NCBI RefSeq assembly: GCF_003151135.1
Contig: NZ_QEQK01000021.1
Location: 1-41,126, forward strand
DNA from: Abyssibacter profundi
Lineage (GTDB): Bacteria; Pseudomonadota; Gammaproteobacteria; Nevskiales; OUC007
Direction: 5' to 3'
DNA: 41,126 bases
Made by a program: the position numbers and the translations under genes. The notes beneath the pieces are model-generated. The model did not search any database. It worked only from the letters and a program-made list of their open reading frames with translations, and had not been told where the DNA came from. Shown piece after piece: positions 16,565-27,700 of the stretch (position 1 is its first letter; the number at the start of each line of letters is the position of its first letter).

Positions 16565-17833
16565 TCAGACTTCGAGCAAGTCCCGACTAATCTGCGAAAC
16601 CTCGCTGACGCCGGACAAGGCCATGGTCAGCTCAAAGTCTGCCAGGAGGTTGCCGAGTACATCGCGGACGCCGGATTCACCGGCAATGGCCAGTCCGTAG
16701 CAGTACGGTCGCCCCACACCCACCACATCGGCACCCAGGGCCAGGGCCTTGAGCATGTCGGCCCCACCTCGAATCCCGCTGTCGAAGGCGATGTCGATTT
16801 GCCCGCCCACCGCTTCTGCAATGGCCGGTAAGGCCTCGATACTCCCGATGGCGCCGTCGACCTGACGACCGCCGTGGTTGGACACCATGATCCCCTGGAC
16901 GCCGGCATCCACCGCGCGTCGGGCGTCGTCCGGATGCTGGATGCCCTTGAGCAGAATGGGTAAATCGGTGCATTGCCGCAGGAAATCGAGATCGTCCCAG
17001 GTCAGGGTCGGCCGCGAGTAAATATCGACAAAGGTCCGGACCGCCTTAAGCGCATTGCCAGAGCCCAGCGCCGACAAGGTGCTGCCGGGATACGACATGG
17101 CGGACTCCACCAGCGTGGCCAGGGCCTTGACGCTAATCGGTGCCCGCGGTGCATCGCCCTCGGTATCCTGTTGCATGAGTCGTTCGAACACCGGGTCGCT
17201 GGTGTACTGGGCGATACCCTTGCCGCGTAGAAACGGCAAGTAGGCCAGCCCCAGGTCGCGGGTTCGCCAGCCCAGCAGCGTGGTATCCAGGGTGACGAAA
17301 ATGGCCTCGCAACCCGCCGCCTCAGCTCGGCTGACGAAGGATTCGACCAGCTCGTTCGACTTGCTCCAATAAAGCTGGAAGTAGCGCCGGGCATCGCCCA
17401 TGGCCTCGGCCACGGCTTCCATGGGCTCGGACGCCTGATTCGAGAAGATGTAGGGCACGTCGCAGGCCGCCGCCGCGCGGCCGACGGCCAGGTCAGCCTC
17501 CGGATGGGCCATCTCCAGCACCCCGATGGGTGACAGCAGCAGCGGCGATGCGAGGGTCTGGCCTAGAAACTCGGTTTGCAGCGATCGGGTGCCGACATCA
17601 CGCAACATCCGGGGCACGATCTGCCAGGCATCGAATCCGGCGAGATTGGCCTCCATCGTCCGCTCGCGTCCGGCACCACCGGCGATGTAGGCGAAGGCCT
17701 CCGGCGTCATGACATCGCGTGCCGCCAGCTCCAGTTCCTCCACATCCACCGGAACGGGGGAGCGCCGTCCGGCCGCCCCGTGTACATAAATTTCGCGTTG
17801 GCGCGCAGCTGCGCCCCCTGCTGACTGATCCAT
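16565..17833 (-). CDS. FMN-dependent alpha-hydroxy-acid oxidase (lactate 2-monooxygenase type)
   Basis: A 422-residue TIM-barrel flavoenzyme. Segments such as LLLSPIGVLEMAH, PYIFSNQAS, RYFQLYWSKSNELVESFV, VTLDTTLLGWRTRDL and AYLPFLRGKGIAQYTSDP resemble mycobacterial lactate 2-monooxygenase more than lactate dehydrogenase LldD. The active-site motif SNHGGRQVDGA supplies the catalytic His and Arg, and DSGIRGGADMLKALALGAD is the FMN phosphate site. It would oxidise L-lactate or a related 2-hydroxy acid with O2. GGAGA lies five bases before ATG 17833. Substrate is inferred from resemblance only. Confidence 0.9.
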   Translation of the reverse strand: MDQSAGGAAARQREIYVHGAAGRRSPVPVDVEELELAARDVMTPEAFAYIAGGAGRERTMEANLAGFDAWQIVPRMLRDVGTRSLQTEFLGQTLASPLLLSPIGVLEMAHPEADLAVGRAAAACDVPYIFSNQASEPMEAVAEAMGDARRYFQLYWSKSNELVESFVSRAEAAGCEAIFVTLDTTLLGWRTRDLGLAYLPFLRGKGIAQYTSDPVFERLMQQDTEGDAPRAPISVKALATLVESAMSYPGSTLSALGSGNALKAVRTFVDIYSRPTLTWDDLDFLRQCTDLPILLKGIQHPDDARRAVDAGVQGIMVSNHGGRQVDGAIGSIEALPAIAEAVGGQIDIAFDSGIRGGADMLKALALGADVVGVGRPYCYGLAIAGESGVRDVLGNLLADFELTMALSGVSEVSQISRDLLEV

Positions 17834-17923
17834 GGGTCTCCTGCGGCCGCCCGTACGTTGCGAGGCGGCATCGACATTGCTGGACCCCGAGCATGCCGAC
17901 AGACCCTTTATCTCGCAATGGCG

Positions 17924-18589
17924 TCAGAAGGCACCGAGCTGAAAATCCAGTCCAGTCCCCGACCGCCGGTCCACTGCGGCCACATGCCGCAGGACAGCAG
18001 GGCGCCGCAGGCCGAATCGATAGCGCAGTTCCGCGCCCGCCATGTCGACACCCGGATTATCGCGACGGATTCCACCATTGGAGATGTGCTGCACCCGGTA
18101 GCGCAGCTCCAGGCGCCGCGCATCATCCAGATAGCCCCCCACCGCCAGGTGCGAGGTGAAGTGGAAATGCCCGCCCAGTTCGTCGCCCGCAAACTGCGAT
18201 TCACTGAGCCAGGTTGGGGCCAGGCCGATGGCAATCTCGATGGGCCAGCGCCGCGCTGACGACCACTCAGGCCCAATCGAAACGATGGCACCCTGCTGTT
18301 CGCGGGCACGCAGGGTGCCCGCCACAGCATTCAAACGCACCCGGCCGGGCACCCAGTGTCGAGGCAGCTCGATGGCCTGGAGATCGAGCTTGAGTGACAC
18401 CGCCTGCTGCTGCAGACCGTCGAAGTGTTTGAACGCCGTCTGTCCCTGCAGGCCAATGGCCTCGACCCGCGCCAATGGGGACTGGGCCTGTGCGGCAGCC
18501 GATAGCATCAACAACCCGATAAATCCCAAGCGCAAGGCCCATGCCTGCCACCGCACAGATGGGGGTATCCGTTCAATCGATTCGTCCAT
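17924..18589 (-). CDS. PagL-like lipid A 3-O-deacylase (acyloxyacyl hydrolase family)
   Basis: About 221 residues: a signal peptide (cleavage near AAAQAQ) then an 8-strand beta-barrel pattern. The catalytic region YRVQHISNGGIRRDNPG carries the His-x-Ser pair of PagL (His168, Ser170 from the chosen start), with Asp182 near the position of the third residue. PagL enzymes in the outer membrane remove a fatty acid from lipid A. ATG 18589 is chosen because GAGGG lies eight bases upstream; an in-frame TTG two codons before is possible. A MarR-type operator is 19 bases upstream of the ATG, and the marR gene is adjacent. Confidence 0.83.
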   Translation of the reverse strand: MDESIERIPPSVRWQAWALRLGFIGLLMLSAAAQAQSPLARVEAIGLQGQTAFKHFDGLQQQAVSLKLDLQAIELPRHWVPGRVRLNAVAGTLRAREQQGAIVSIGPEWSSARRWPIEIAIGLAPTWLSESQFAGDELGGHFHFTSHLAVGGYLDDARRLELRYRVQHISNGGIRRDNPGVDMAGAELRYRFGLRRPAVLRHVAAVDRRSGTGLDFQLGAF

Positions 18590-18607
18590 GGTCAATCCCT
18601 CTGTGAA

Positions 18608-18625
18608 TAGTCCTATTTCGGACTA
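18608..18625 (-). promoter_or_regulatory. MarR-type operator before the PagL-like gene
   Basis: Inverted repeat TAGTCC (18608-18613), six-base spacer, GGACTA (18620-18625). The same arms and spacing occur in front of the marR gene at 19113-19130. A further TAGTC half-site lies at 18641-18645. Confidence 0.75.
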
Positions 18626-18639
18626 AATAGATAAATAAG

Positions 18640-19089
18640 TTAGTCGAATCGCTGGCGCAGGGCGCTGAGGCCCGACCGCAGGGTCTCGAGGTCGCCGTCC
18701 GACAACCCTGCAAGCCGTTGCTGCAGAAATTCGACATGGGCCGGAAATACGCGGTCGAACAAGGCTTGGCCGTCTTGGGTGACCGCTACATAAATACAGC
18801 GGCGGTCTTCCGTGCAATGTCGGCGTTCGACCAGGCCTTTCTTCTGGAGACGGTCAACCACACTGGTCAGCGTGGTCTTGTAGATCAGCGTGCGGTCGGA
18901 CAGGTCTTTGAACGTCAGCCCCTCGTTGCCGGCCAGTGCCGACAACACATCGAATTCGGCGGCCCCCAAGCCGGAGGTCGACTCGATCTGCGCGAAGGCG
19001 GTGGCCGTAAACCCTTGATACGTCCGGACCAGTTCGCGGACCAGTTGCATGACGGGCAGGTTCGCCATCGGATGTGATCGTTCGGTCAT
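18640..19089 (-). CDS. MarR-family transcriptional regulator
   Basis: A 149-residue winged-helix protein: N-terminal dimerisation helices, then AAEFDVLSALAGNEGLTFKDLSDRTLIYKTTLTSVVDRLQKKGLVER (recognition helix region and wing), with RRCIYVAVTQDGQALF as the beta-wing follow-on. It is the likely repressor of itself and of the PagL-like gene 50 bases downstream, because an identical inverted repeat lies before both. The ligand is unknown. The promoter overlaps its operator: TTGCTT, 16 bases, then GATAAT within the dyad centre. Confidence 0.92.
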   Translation of the reverse strand: MTERSHPMANLPVMQLVRELVRTYQGFTATAFAQIESTSGLGAAEFDVLSALAGNEGLTFKDLSDRTLIYKTTLTSVVDRLQKKGLVERRHCTEDRRCIYVAVTQDGQALFDRVFPAHVEFLQQRLAGLSDGDLETLRSGLSALRQRFD

Positions 19090-19105
19090 GGGTCCTGCGT
19101 TGATC

Positions 19106-19131
19106 GACTATATAGTCCATTATCGGACTAT
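19106..19131 (-). promoter_or_regulatory. MarR autoregulatory operator and promoter
   Basis: TAGTCC (19113-19118), six bases, GGACTA (19125-19130), identical in arms and spacing to the site before the PagL-like gene. An overlapping palindrome GACTATATAGTC lies at 19106-19117. On the minus strand a GATAAT -10 falls in the dyad centre, so binding would block transcription. The remaining 19132-19317 shows no gene. Confidence 0.78.
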
Positions 19132-19317
19132 CTGACGAAAAAGCAAATCGATGCAGGGACGGCGCCGCGGTCGGGTTCGCACTACCATCCCGCCGAACGC
19201 ACGCCACCGCGCCGCCATGCACCTAGCATCGAGACCCTTGAGCGCGGCCCCGCCCTTCCACACACCGACTGCGGCGCGAACTCAAAACCAGGCCGCGAGC
19301 CGCGCCGGTGTGCGGGC

Positions 19318-21673
19318 TTAAGGGTCCGCGGACTCCCGCAGCTCAGCGGCCACCGTCTCGGCCCGCTCCCACATCTGCAGATAGGCTTCGGCGGCGCCGA
19401 ACAGAATCTCCAGCGCCTGGTCCCCGCCTTCGTGCTGCGCCATGTCCGCCAGCAGGTCCGCGTACTGGCCATAGTGCGCCACGCCGTCCACATTCAGGTC
19501 GTACACACGCTCCCCCGTGACCTGCCGGTCGAAACGAACGGCGCCGTCATGGGAGGTGAACGGATAGACCAGCGGTTTGTCACCGGCATCGGCGCGGGGC
19601 GCCGGCTGCGATGCTAACCCGCCGGCGTCGGAGGCAAAGCCCGCCGCGGTGAAGGTCTCCGGCCCGATCAACTCGCGCAGGGTTAGCAGCTCGTCGATTA
19701 AGGCAGGTGCCTGGTTGTTGAATGGTGAGACCAGCCCGCCCAGGGCGAAGATGCGACGCTTTTGGGTCTCGGTGGTGATGCCACCCGTTCCGGTATGACC
19801 GGAGATCAGCGGATACCCCACCGACTCGGCCAGCGCGAAAATCGCCTCCTTGGACTCGACACTGGTGTGGTCTGTCTCGATGAGCAGACCGCGCCGCATC
19901 AGGCTTTCGATCATCTGGTGCCCCAGCTCGGTGAGACCCAGCGCATTGCAGTGCGGACCGGGCGGGTAGGTCGGCACGGCCAGTGCCTGGGCCTCGTTCA
20001 GCGCCTGAGAAACCGGGTCGTCACCTTCGAAGAACACCCCGCCGGAGACCTGCTGCGAGCCCTGCCCCGGCTCGCGACATTGTGTGACCCGGTAGTAATG
20101 CCCCGTCTCCAGCTTGTTGAACAGGTTTAGGGAAGCACTGATTGATTCGCGCCGCCAAGTTGCTGCCTGCAAACAGGCCAGGCAAGGCGCGAGGAGCGAA
20201 GTTTGGTCATTCCAAATGAGCGACGAGCAACGCAGTCTGGCCTGTTTGCAGGCGCAATCCTGACGGAACGGGCCGGTTTTCCCGCGAGCCTGCGTTGTCG
20301 TTCGCTGACTTGGAATGACCAAGCGGCACTCACTCCGCCTGGGCTCGCGGGAAAACCGGCTCCGTCTTGGTGGTGCGAATCAATCAGCGCTTCCCTATCG
20401 CCAGCTCCGTGGGTCCGAACAAGCCCGGCCCCGACACCGCATTGTCGAACCAGTGCGACGGGAAGATCGAGCGAATGCCCATGCCCTCGATCTCGTCGAT
20501 CGCCGCCTCCATGGATTCGGCCGTGCACTGCGGCGCGTCCATGACCTCACCGCAGCCAAAGATCTTGGATGACTCCACGCCCATGACCACGGCCAGCTGC
20601 CCGGCTTCGATCACCGAGCGCGCCTCGGCGGGCGACGTCACGATCCGCAGAAACCCCTGGCCGGGACCGCCGGCCTGGGCGTCGATATAGTCCTGCAACT
20701 CCAGCAACCCCTGGTGTTGCAGGCGCACCGAGGTCATCTCATCGCAACTGTTGCGCTTAAGCGGCGCGATGTTGCAAAGCCCCTCGTCAGCGGTGAAGTG
20801 GTTGACGACCAGCCGTAATCCGGCCATCCACGCACGCTGCAACCAGACGTAGTAGGTCTGCTGGTGCGACAGGGTGTTATGCACCGGCCACTCGCTAAAC
20901 GTGGGCCACCCGTCGCTGGCATGCGAACCCGTGGGCTGGCCTTCACGCTGAAAATTGCCGATGAAATCGGCCGATCCGTCAACGCCGTGGTTTTCGGTGC
21001 AGGCGTTCAGCGCCGATGTCACGCCATAAGGATGAAACGGACGACCGTGGACCACCTGCCCACCCAGCCGCTCAAAGGCCATTAAATGCACATGGGTGTC
21101 GGTGAAGCCCCGAACCGTGCCATCGGCCAAGCTGCCCGAGAACGGCGTCCCCACGGCGTTGAGTTCGGCCTCGGGAAACGGCGTGCAGCCTGTGCCCGCG
21201 GGCACCGCCAGGGCCGTCACGTCCCCGTCGGCCGGCGCATCCGTGACGGCCAGACCACCATCGGCCGTCAGCACGAGCTGGCCCGATCCGTCCCCTGCCT
21301 GGAATGCCGTGCCGCCGTCGACCAGCGAGACCACCCAGTCTGCAGCCTCGCTTGCCATATCGGCCGGAGCCAGGCCACCGGCCTGCGCGGCCAGCAGCCG
21401 GGCGTCGACATCCTGCAACAGGTAGCGACCTAGCGCCGACGGCTTGAAGTAGATCGGTGCGGCCTGCTCCCGATCGTCCACCAGGTGGTAGCCACTGGAA
21501 TCGGCCGCGATGAAACGCTGACCGTCGCCGATGAGCCAGCAGGCATTGGCATAGGCGAAACGCGTGTCGGCCAGTTGCTCGGCAGCCGGGGTACCGGCGT
21601 TCGAGCCACAGCCCGTCAGGACCGCCAAAGCGGTGAGGCACGGCATCAGGCGCCGTGTAGATTGTTCAAACAT
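19318..21673 (-). pseudogene. M19-like/amidohydrolase-superfamily lipoprotein, interrupted by a MITE
   Basis: Without the insert at 20130-20395 and one TA, the frame reads straight through (TELAI joined to NLFNKLETG), giving about 695 residues. The N-terminus is a lipoprotein signal (ALAVLTGC). Metal-site motifs include FTDTHVHLMAF and, after the insert, IETDHTS and LISGHTGTGG, resembling membrane dipeptidase (M19) and related amidohydrolases. The insert adds an in-frame TGA, so the surviving 5' part encodes only 429 residues without the second half of the active site. The start is ATG 21673. It lies 76 bases downstream of the giant hydrolase gene in the same direction. Confidence 0.85.
20130..20395. 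mobile_element. 266-bp palindromic MITE with TA target duplication
   Basis: Terminal inverted repeats of about 29 bp (GGGAAGC(A/G)CTGATTGATTCGC onward, three mismatches), flanked by TA on both sides (20128-20129, 20396-20397). The interior consists of two long hairpins: a perfect 17-bp stem starting GCCTGCAAACAGGCCAG, and one with arms GGCCGGTTTTCCCGCGAGCC and GGCTCGCGGGAAAACCGGC. The two halves also resemble each other as inverted copies around TTGGTCATTCCAA. No coding capacity. TIR style suggests mobilisation by an IS5- or IS630-like transposase, which is inference. Confidence 0.92.
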
Positions 21674-21689
21674 GCTGTGCTCTTGCAGA

Positions 21690-21714
21690 GCCTGCGGGAT
21701 GGTCTCCCGCAGGC
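21690..21714 (-). terminator. Hairpin between the giant hydrolase gene and the M19-like gene
   Basis: GCCTGCGGGA and TCCCGCAGGC form a perfect 10-bp stem with a 5-base loop. It stands 36 bases past the stop of the giant gene and just before the next start. No T-run follows, so it may be a partial terminator or attenuator. Confidence 0.5.
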
Positions 21715-21749
21715 GTTGAGGTCGATCTATGGAGCCGCAGAGGGCTCCC

Positions 21750-24700
21750 CTAGCTCGTCGGGCAGGCGTCGCCGACGAGATTGATGCAACTGCGGTTCGT
21801 GTTGCCGTAGGCATCACGAATACCGCCCGGGGCGATGTAGGCCGGGCCGTCGCCGACGGTGGCCTCCCAGTTCAGGCCATCCGGACTTTGCGCGGGCACG
21901 GTCCGAATCTGGCCACCGGCTTCCACCGTGGTCACCTCCACCTGCTCGCCCACGCCAGTATCCCGCCAGGGTCGGAAGCTGCAGCGATGGCAGTACTGCT
22001 CCTCGACACCACCGGCATAGCGATGCATGTTGCGCTCGTTCCGCAGCCAGGGCATGAGCGACGCATCTCCCGCGGCGACAACCGACCAGGTGTCCGGGTA
22101 GTCGATGGGCCCCACCGTGCGCGGGCCGAACTGGTTTGTGGGTTCACGCGTGTTGGCACCGCGCTGGAACGCCTCGTGCACGGTCACCGGGCCCAGGCCG
22201 AAGCGGACGATGCCCGCATTGACGGCGGCCTGTTCGGCAGTAATCCCGCCCCAGGGTCGCACCTCGAAGGGATCGCTGGTCAAGGCATAGTCGACCGGGC
22301 CACCCAGATCCTGCCGCTGGCCCGCGATCACGAACCGGTAGGTCCCCGCTGGCGTGGCATACGGCCCAAGCGGGCGGCTGCTGTCATTCGCATCGGTGAC
22401 CGCCACCTCAGAGGCAAACGCCTCATAGCCTGCGGTCCACACCCATTCGAATTGCCCGGCGCGCCAGGCACCGTAGTCGGCCGGATCGGGAATCACCACA
22501 CCCTGGAAGTCACCGTCGCCCTCGATGTAGGTCCCGCCCAGGAAGTCGACATGCAGCGGCACCTCGCCCTGCTGGTCGCCCACGACGATCCATTGCTCGC
22601 CTTCGAGCCGCTCCACCGTCACCGTCGGCATGCCCAGCCAGGTCGCCCCGCCGATCCACTGGACCGTCGCGGCGTCAAAGCGCTCGATGTCCTGCGGCTG
22701 CGTCACAATGCTCGGCGTGCCGCCGTCGGTCGGTTGGGTCAGGTCGTAGACCAGACGCACGCCCCGGCCGATTTCACCCAGCGACTGCGCCAGCAGTTCT
22801 GCCCGGCCCGATTCGGCCAGATACGCCAGATCGCGCGGTGACGGCATCATGCCCGCCCCACCATTCAGACTGGCGGCCAACCGCGACATGCGCGTGGCCA
22901 GGAAGTCCGCGCCATGCGGGCCCAGGCCGGCCAATGCCTTGCGGTAGTGGTCATGCGCCCGGTACTCGCGATACGCCGGCATGTAGCCCCAGTAGTCATT
23001 GGCCATGCCCACCGGAATCACCAGTCCATAGCCCTGATCCGGGTGCTCTTCATGCGTGAAGTTGCCGAGAATCTGGGCCGGGTCGGTCGGCTCGGCCTCG
23101 GCATGCAGCGGCGTCCACAGGCCGCCGTTCGCATCGGCCCGGATCAACTCGTCATCCCAGCCCGCAGCATTGTTGTGAATCTGCGCCTTCATCACATCAA
23201 AGGCCGTGCGTGTGGTGCTCAGCAGGCTGCCATTGCCGCGGCTGGGGTGTGGACACACGGCGGTGTCGGCATCCACCGTGCAACCGACTTCATCGGCACC
23301 GTGGACGAAGTCACCATTGGCGCCGGGATCACGCAGCGGGTTGTCACCGGCATAGCCCACATCCCAGTCCCAGCCCGTGTGAATATCGCCGGCCACCTGG
23401 TTCAGACGGCTGATGACGTTGAGCGCCGGATCGGTGAACTGCTCGCATGGACAGAAAGTCACGGCGACATCGCCCAGCTTGAAGGCCTGGATCGGCACCG
23501 TGGCCTGTTCTTCGACCAGCCCCAGCGTGGTGGCGCTGTAGCTCACCGGCAAGGGCACGCCCAGCTCGGCCAGCTGATCGGCGAGTCCGCCCGTGACGCT
23601 GGTCAGCGCCGCATGCACGTCGTCGTAGCTCACCGGCGGCTCCTCTCCGAAGAACTCGGTGAGCGCGTCCTCAAAGGGCTCGACGACCGTGCCCTCAACA
23701 TCATCGGCCACGTGTTCGCAATCCGGGAAGCCGATCACCGGCACCCCTGGATTGGCGTCGTAATACAAGCGGTCCGCATTGCAGTTCGACACCCCGGGGA
23801 TGGGCCGCGTCACCGGCGGCGCGAAGCGCTGATAGGCATAGTCGACCACAAAGTCATTGCTGCGGGCGGCGAACTGGTGGGGATCCCAGGGCGTGTCGGT
23901 GGCGATCCGCTCCAGCGCCTCCAGCACCGTGTCGGCGGCCTGCAGGGCCGCGCGATGCGCGCCGGCAAACGCGGCCTCCTGATACTCGTGACGCTCGGCC
24001 CCATCGTGAGCCCGCTCATCCTTATGCGGCCCGGCGGTGCCGGTCTCGGACTGCGACATCAAATTGATGGCGCCGGTCTCGCGATCCAGCAATCGCATGG
24101 TTGCGTGGGTCAGGTCGCCGGAGATCACTTCCTCGCCCCAAACCCATTCGGGGTGCACACCCAGCACCACCCAGTTGATCAGGTTGTCGCCGGTCACGGC
24201 ATCATCAAAGCGCAGCACGTACAGCTGCCGCGTGGTGTAGTCGTAGGGCTGCCCGGCCGGGGTATTGGGGCTGCGCTGTTCCTGCGAAATCTTGGGCCCG
24301 TAGGTATGACCACGGACGTCGTTGGCATACACGGCCGCACCACCCATGGTCACCGGTCGCATGGACTCGGCCGCCTCGACGATGGCATCACGCATCTGCT
24401 GCGCCATGTAGTCATAAAAGCGGATGTCGAATACATCCTGGAAGATCCAGGTGCCAAAGGCCGGGGTGGAGTAGAACGGCGAGGCATGTGAATGCGACAC
24501 CGTCATGGCCAGATTGGCCTCGGTAATACCGGTGGGCGTGCGGCCCTCCAGCACGGCCAGCGCATCGTGCTCGGCCAGCAGTTGCACCAGCCGGCGCCGC
24601 ATCAGGTCGTTGGGCAGGTACAGGTCGTTGGTCGCAACGGCCACACGCTTGCCATTGCCGCCCTCGACCACCAGCGCCCGTGTGGTGATGCGGTCCGCCA

Positions 24701-27700
24701 GGGTGTCGGAACTCACCTTGCGCGTCGCGTGCATGTACGGGTCGTAGCCACGCCCGCCGTCCACGCCGGCACCTGTCGCCGCGAACTGACCCGCCGATGG
24801 CCCCATGTGCCAGCTGGCATCGACAATGGCCGCGCCGGCCTTGGCCACGCCGTCACCCCCCAGCGGGACATCGGCAATCAACGCACATTCCGGTGCACCG
24901 GCCAGCAGAGCTTCACATTGCTGGGCCAGCATGCCCAGCGCTTGTTCCGCGCCCAGCAACAAGGTGCCGGTCAGCAAGTCGAATACTTCGCAGAACTCGC
25001 TCGACGGGCTTTGCGCGTCGCATTGCGCCTGCAGTTCCGTCACCGCAGCCTCGGCAGCTTCTGACACATTGCTAGGTGGCGGCGGCGCGGTGGCCGGGGT
25101 TTGCCCCGGCGGCAGCAGCTGCACGGTATGCAGGCCGGCCGGCAAGGCAATGTCGATCTCACCGGCAACCCGGCGGGCCTGCCGCTGGCCATTGACCCAG
25201 AGATCCACCTCGACGCTCAGCGCCGTGAGCCGCAGCGTCACGTCACCATCGGTCATCACCTGGCCATCGACTGGCTGGCTCAGGTCCAGCGCCATGCGCG
25301 TGACATCCAGCGACGCGGCGGTGAGCCCGGTCAGTGTCGCCTCAAAGGCGTTGGCCAGCGGCTCGTCGCCGACCTCAACCCACTCCAGGCCCGACCGCAC
25401 AAAGGGTGTGCTGTGCCCTGCCGCAAGAATCGGACTGGAAGCCGCCGGTGCATCTGGCCACAGGCCGGTCTGCGGCACGGGCACGATGCTCGCACCCGGC
25501 AGCGCCTGCGAGGTCACATCGATCTGGCCCGTGACGGAGGTATCGCGCGGATTGGCCGGATCAACACCCCGCACCACCAGACCGTCGACCCAGTAGGCAC
25601 CGTCCGGCGCAAAGGCAAAAGTCGCATCCCGTGGATCGGGACGCACCGTATTCAGCGCATCCACCAGCGCCGGCACCAGCTTGTAGGTGACCTGTCGCGG
25701 ATTCGGGTCGATAGCAAACCGCTGCAGATAGCGCGCACCGTCAACCCATTCGTCAATGGCGGCCTGGGAGAAGTGCTCGTAGCCGATAAAGCGCAGGAAG
25801 TCCGAGCGGTAGCCCAGCTCGGTCAGGCGGTCGGCCAGCCGTTCCACGCCCGGGAACGGCACCAGTTCATCGGTGGTGCCGTGATGGATGGACAGCGGGA
25901 AGTGGCGGGCATTCTCCAGCAAGCGGAAATTGAGCTGGGCATTGGCATCGCCGTCATTGGCCTCGATAAAGCAGGCGCTGCCGGATTCACCCCCGGCCTC
26001 GAAGGTCTGCGTGCACAGGTCCACATCCGGGCCGATCCCGGTCCAGGCACCCTGGGTGGTTGCACCCGAGCTGCTATAGCCGGCCGCGAACAGGTCTGGG
26101 TACAGCAGCCCGAACAAATACGTGCCGTAGCCGCCCATGGAATAGCCGCTGAGATATCGGCGGCGGCTGTCCACGTTCAGCGCCAGCGCCTGGGCCAGAC
26201 CCGTGGCGGCATCAACCGTCGGGGCACGGTCGGACACATCCAACCCTTCGACGTCCATCATGACCTCGAAGACATCCTGATGCGCATCGGTGGTGTACCA
26301 GCTCGACGTGCCTCGGCCGCGTGGGGTCACGACGATGTTGCCGACGTCCTCACCCAGTTGGCGGATCAATCGGGGTGTCCAGGCCGCGCCGCTATGGCCC
26401 TTGCCGCCGCGATAGTGCAGCCAATACGTGATGGGCGTCGGCGTGCTGCCGTCATAGCCACTGGGGATGTAAAGCCCGTAATGCTGCAGGCGGCCGTTCT
26501 CGCCCCCTTCGGTGGAAATATTCGCGCCCGACAGGAATTGACGCTCGTGGTAGCCCACGCCCGGGCGGACCCGTTCGCTCAGCCCCCCGGTCATCGAGGC
26601 GACATCGATCAGGTTCACGAAGGCATCGACACGGCCGGCATGCAGCGCCAGCGCCTGATGCTGTTCGTTGTAAACCCCGGCAATGGGCTCGCCGAAGCGA
26701 TAGGCCACATTGGACGGCCGGCCCTCAGCATCCAGGGTCAGCGCGGTCATGCGCAGCAGCCCATCGACGGCAAGCGCCTCCAGCGGCAGCACGGCTTCAA
26801 CCGCGTTGTGCTCGGCACTGGCCTGCACGACACCACCCAGCTCCACGGCCTCGCCCGAGGCAATGGACCAGGCCGTGACGCTGCCCTGGCGCAGGCGAAC
26901 CGCCAGATCGAACTGATCCGTTTGCAGCCCGTGGCCAATACCGGCTCCACGCGGCGCATCATCCTGGGTATCGAATAGCAGCAGCAGATCGGCTGTCGCG
27001 GCATCGACCAGATTCACCAGCCGGGCCAACACAAACAACTCGCTGCCGTTGGAGGCCAGCCGCAATTCATGCAGGTCGGTCCCATCGGCCAAGCCGGTCT
27101 CGCCGTAGCTGTCGGAGGCCCCCACTGGCTTGGGCACGCCCAACTGATCACCCACTGCCTGTTCCAGCTGATCGATACGGCGTGCGCGATCGTTGATCTC
27201 GATCACCGGCCCCAACAAGGCCAGCCGACGAGCGTCGTCGCCGTTGTCCGCGCCCCGGGCGTCGAACAGGTAGTCGGTGTAGACATGCTCGCCCGCCGAC
27301 CAATGCTGCGTACCCCCCAGATAGCTGGACGCCCCCGCCCAGTCGGACGGGTTGCCATCGACAGTCTTGTGGCTGGGAACGACGGGCGGCAGCGCTTCGG
27401 AAACCAGCCCCCCGCGCACCAGCGGGCGCGACAATGCAGGCAGGACATCCGGCACGGCGTCATTAAAGGCTGCGCACAGATCATCGCCCGAGGCATCGCA
27501 TTGCTCGGCCACCGTGGCCAGCAACAGGGCCAGCGTGTCGCCGCCCAGATGATCAAAGCCGGCATTGAACACGCAGTTCGGTCCGCTCTCGTCGAAACCA
27601 CATTGCTGGATCGCCGCGGCAAAGCCCTCGACATCCGGTGGCGACAGCGCAAACACGGCGGCACAGAAGGCCTCCGCACCCTCTTCGCTGATCTGGCTGG

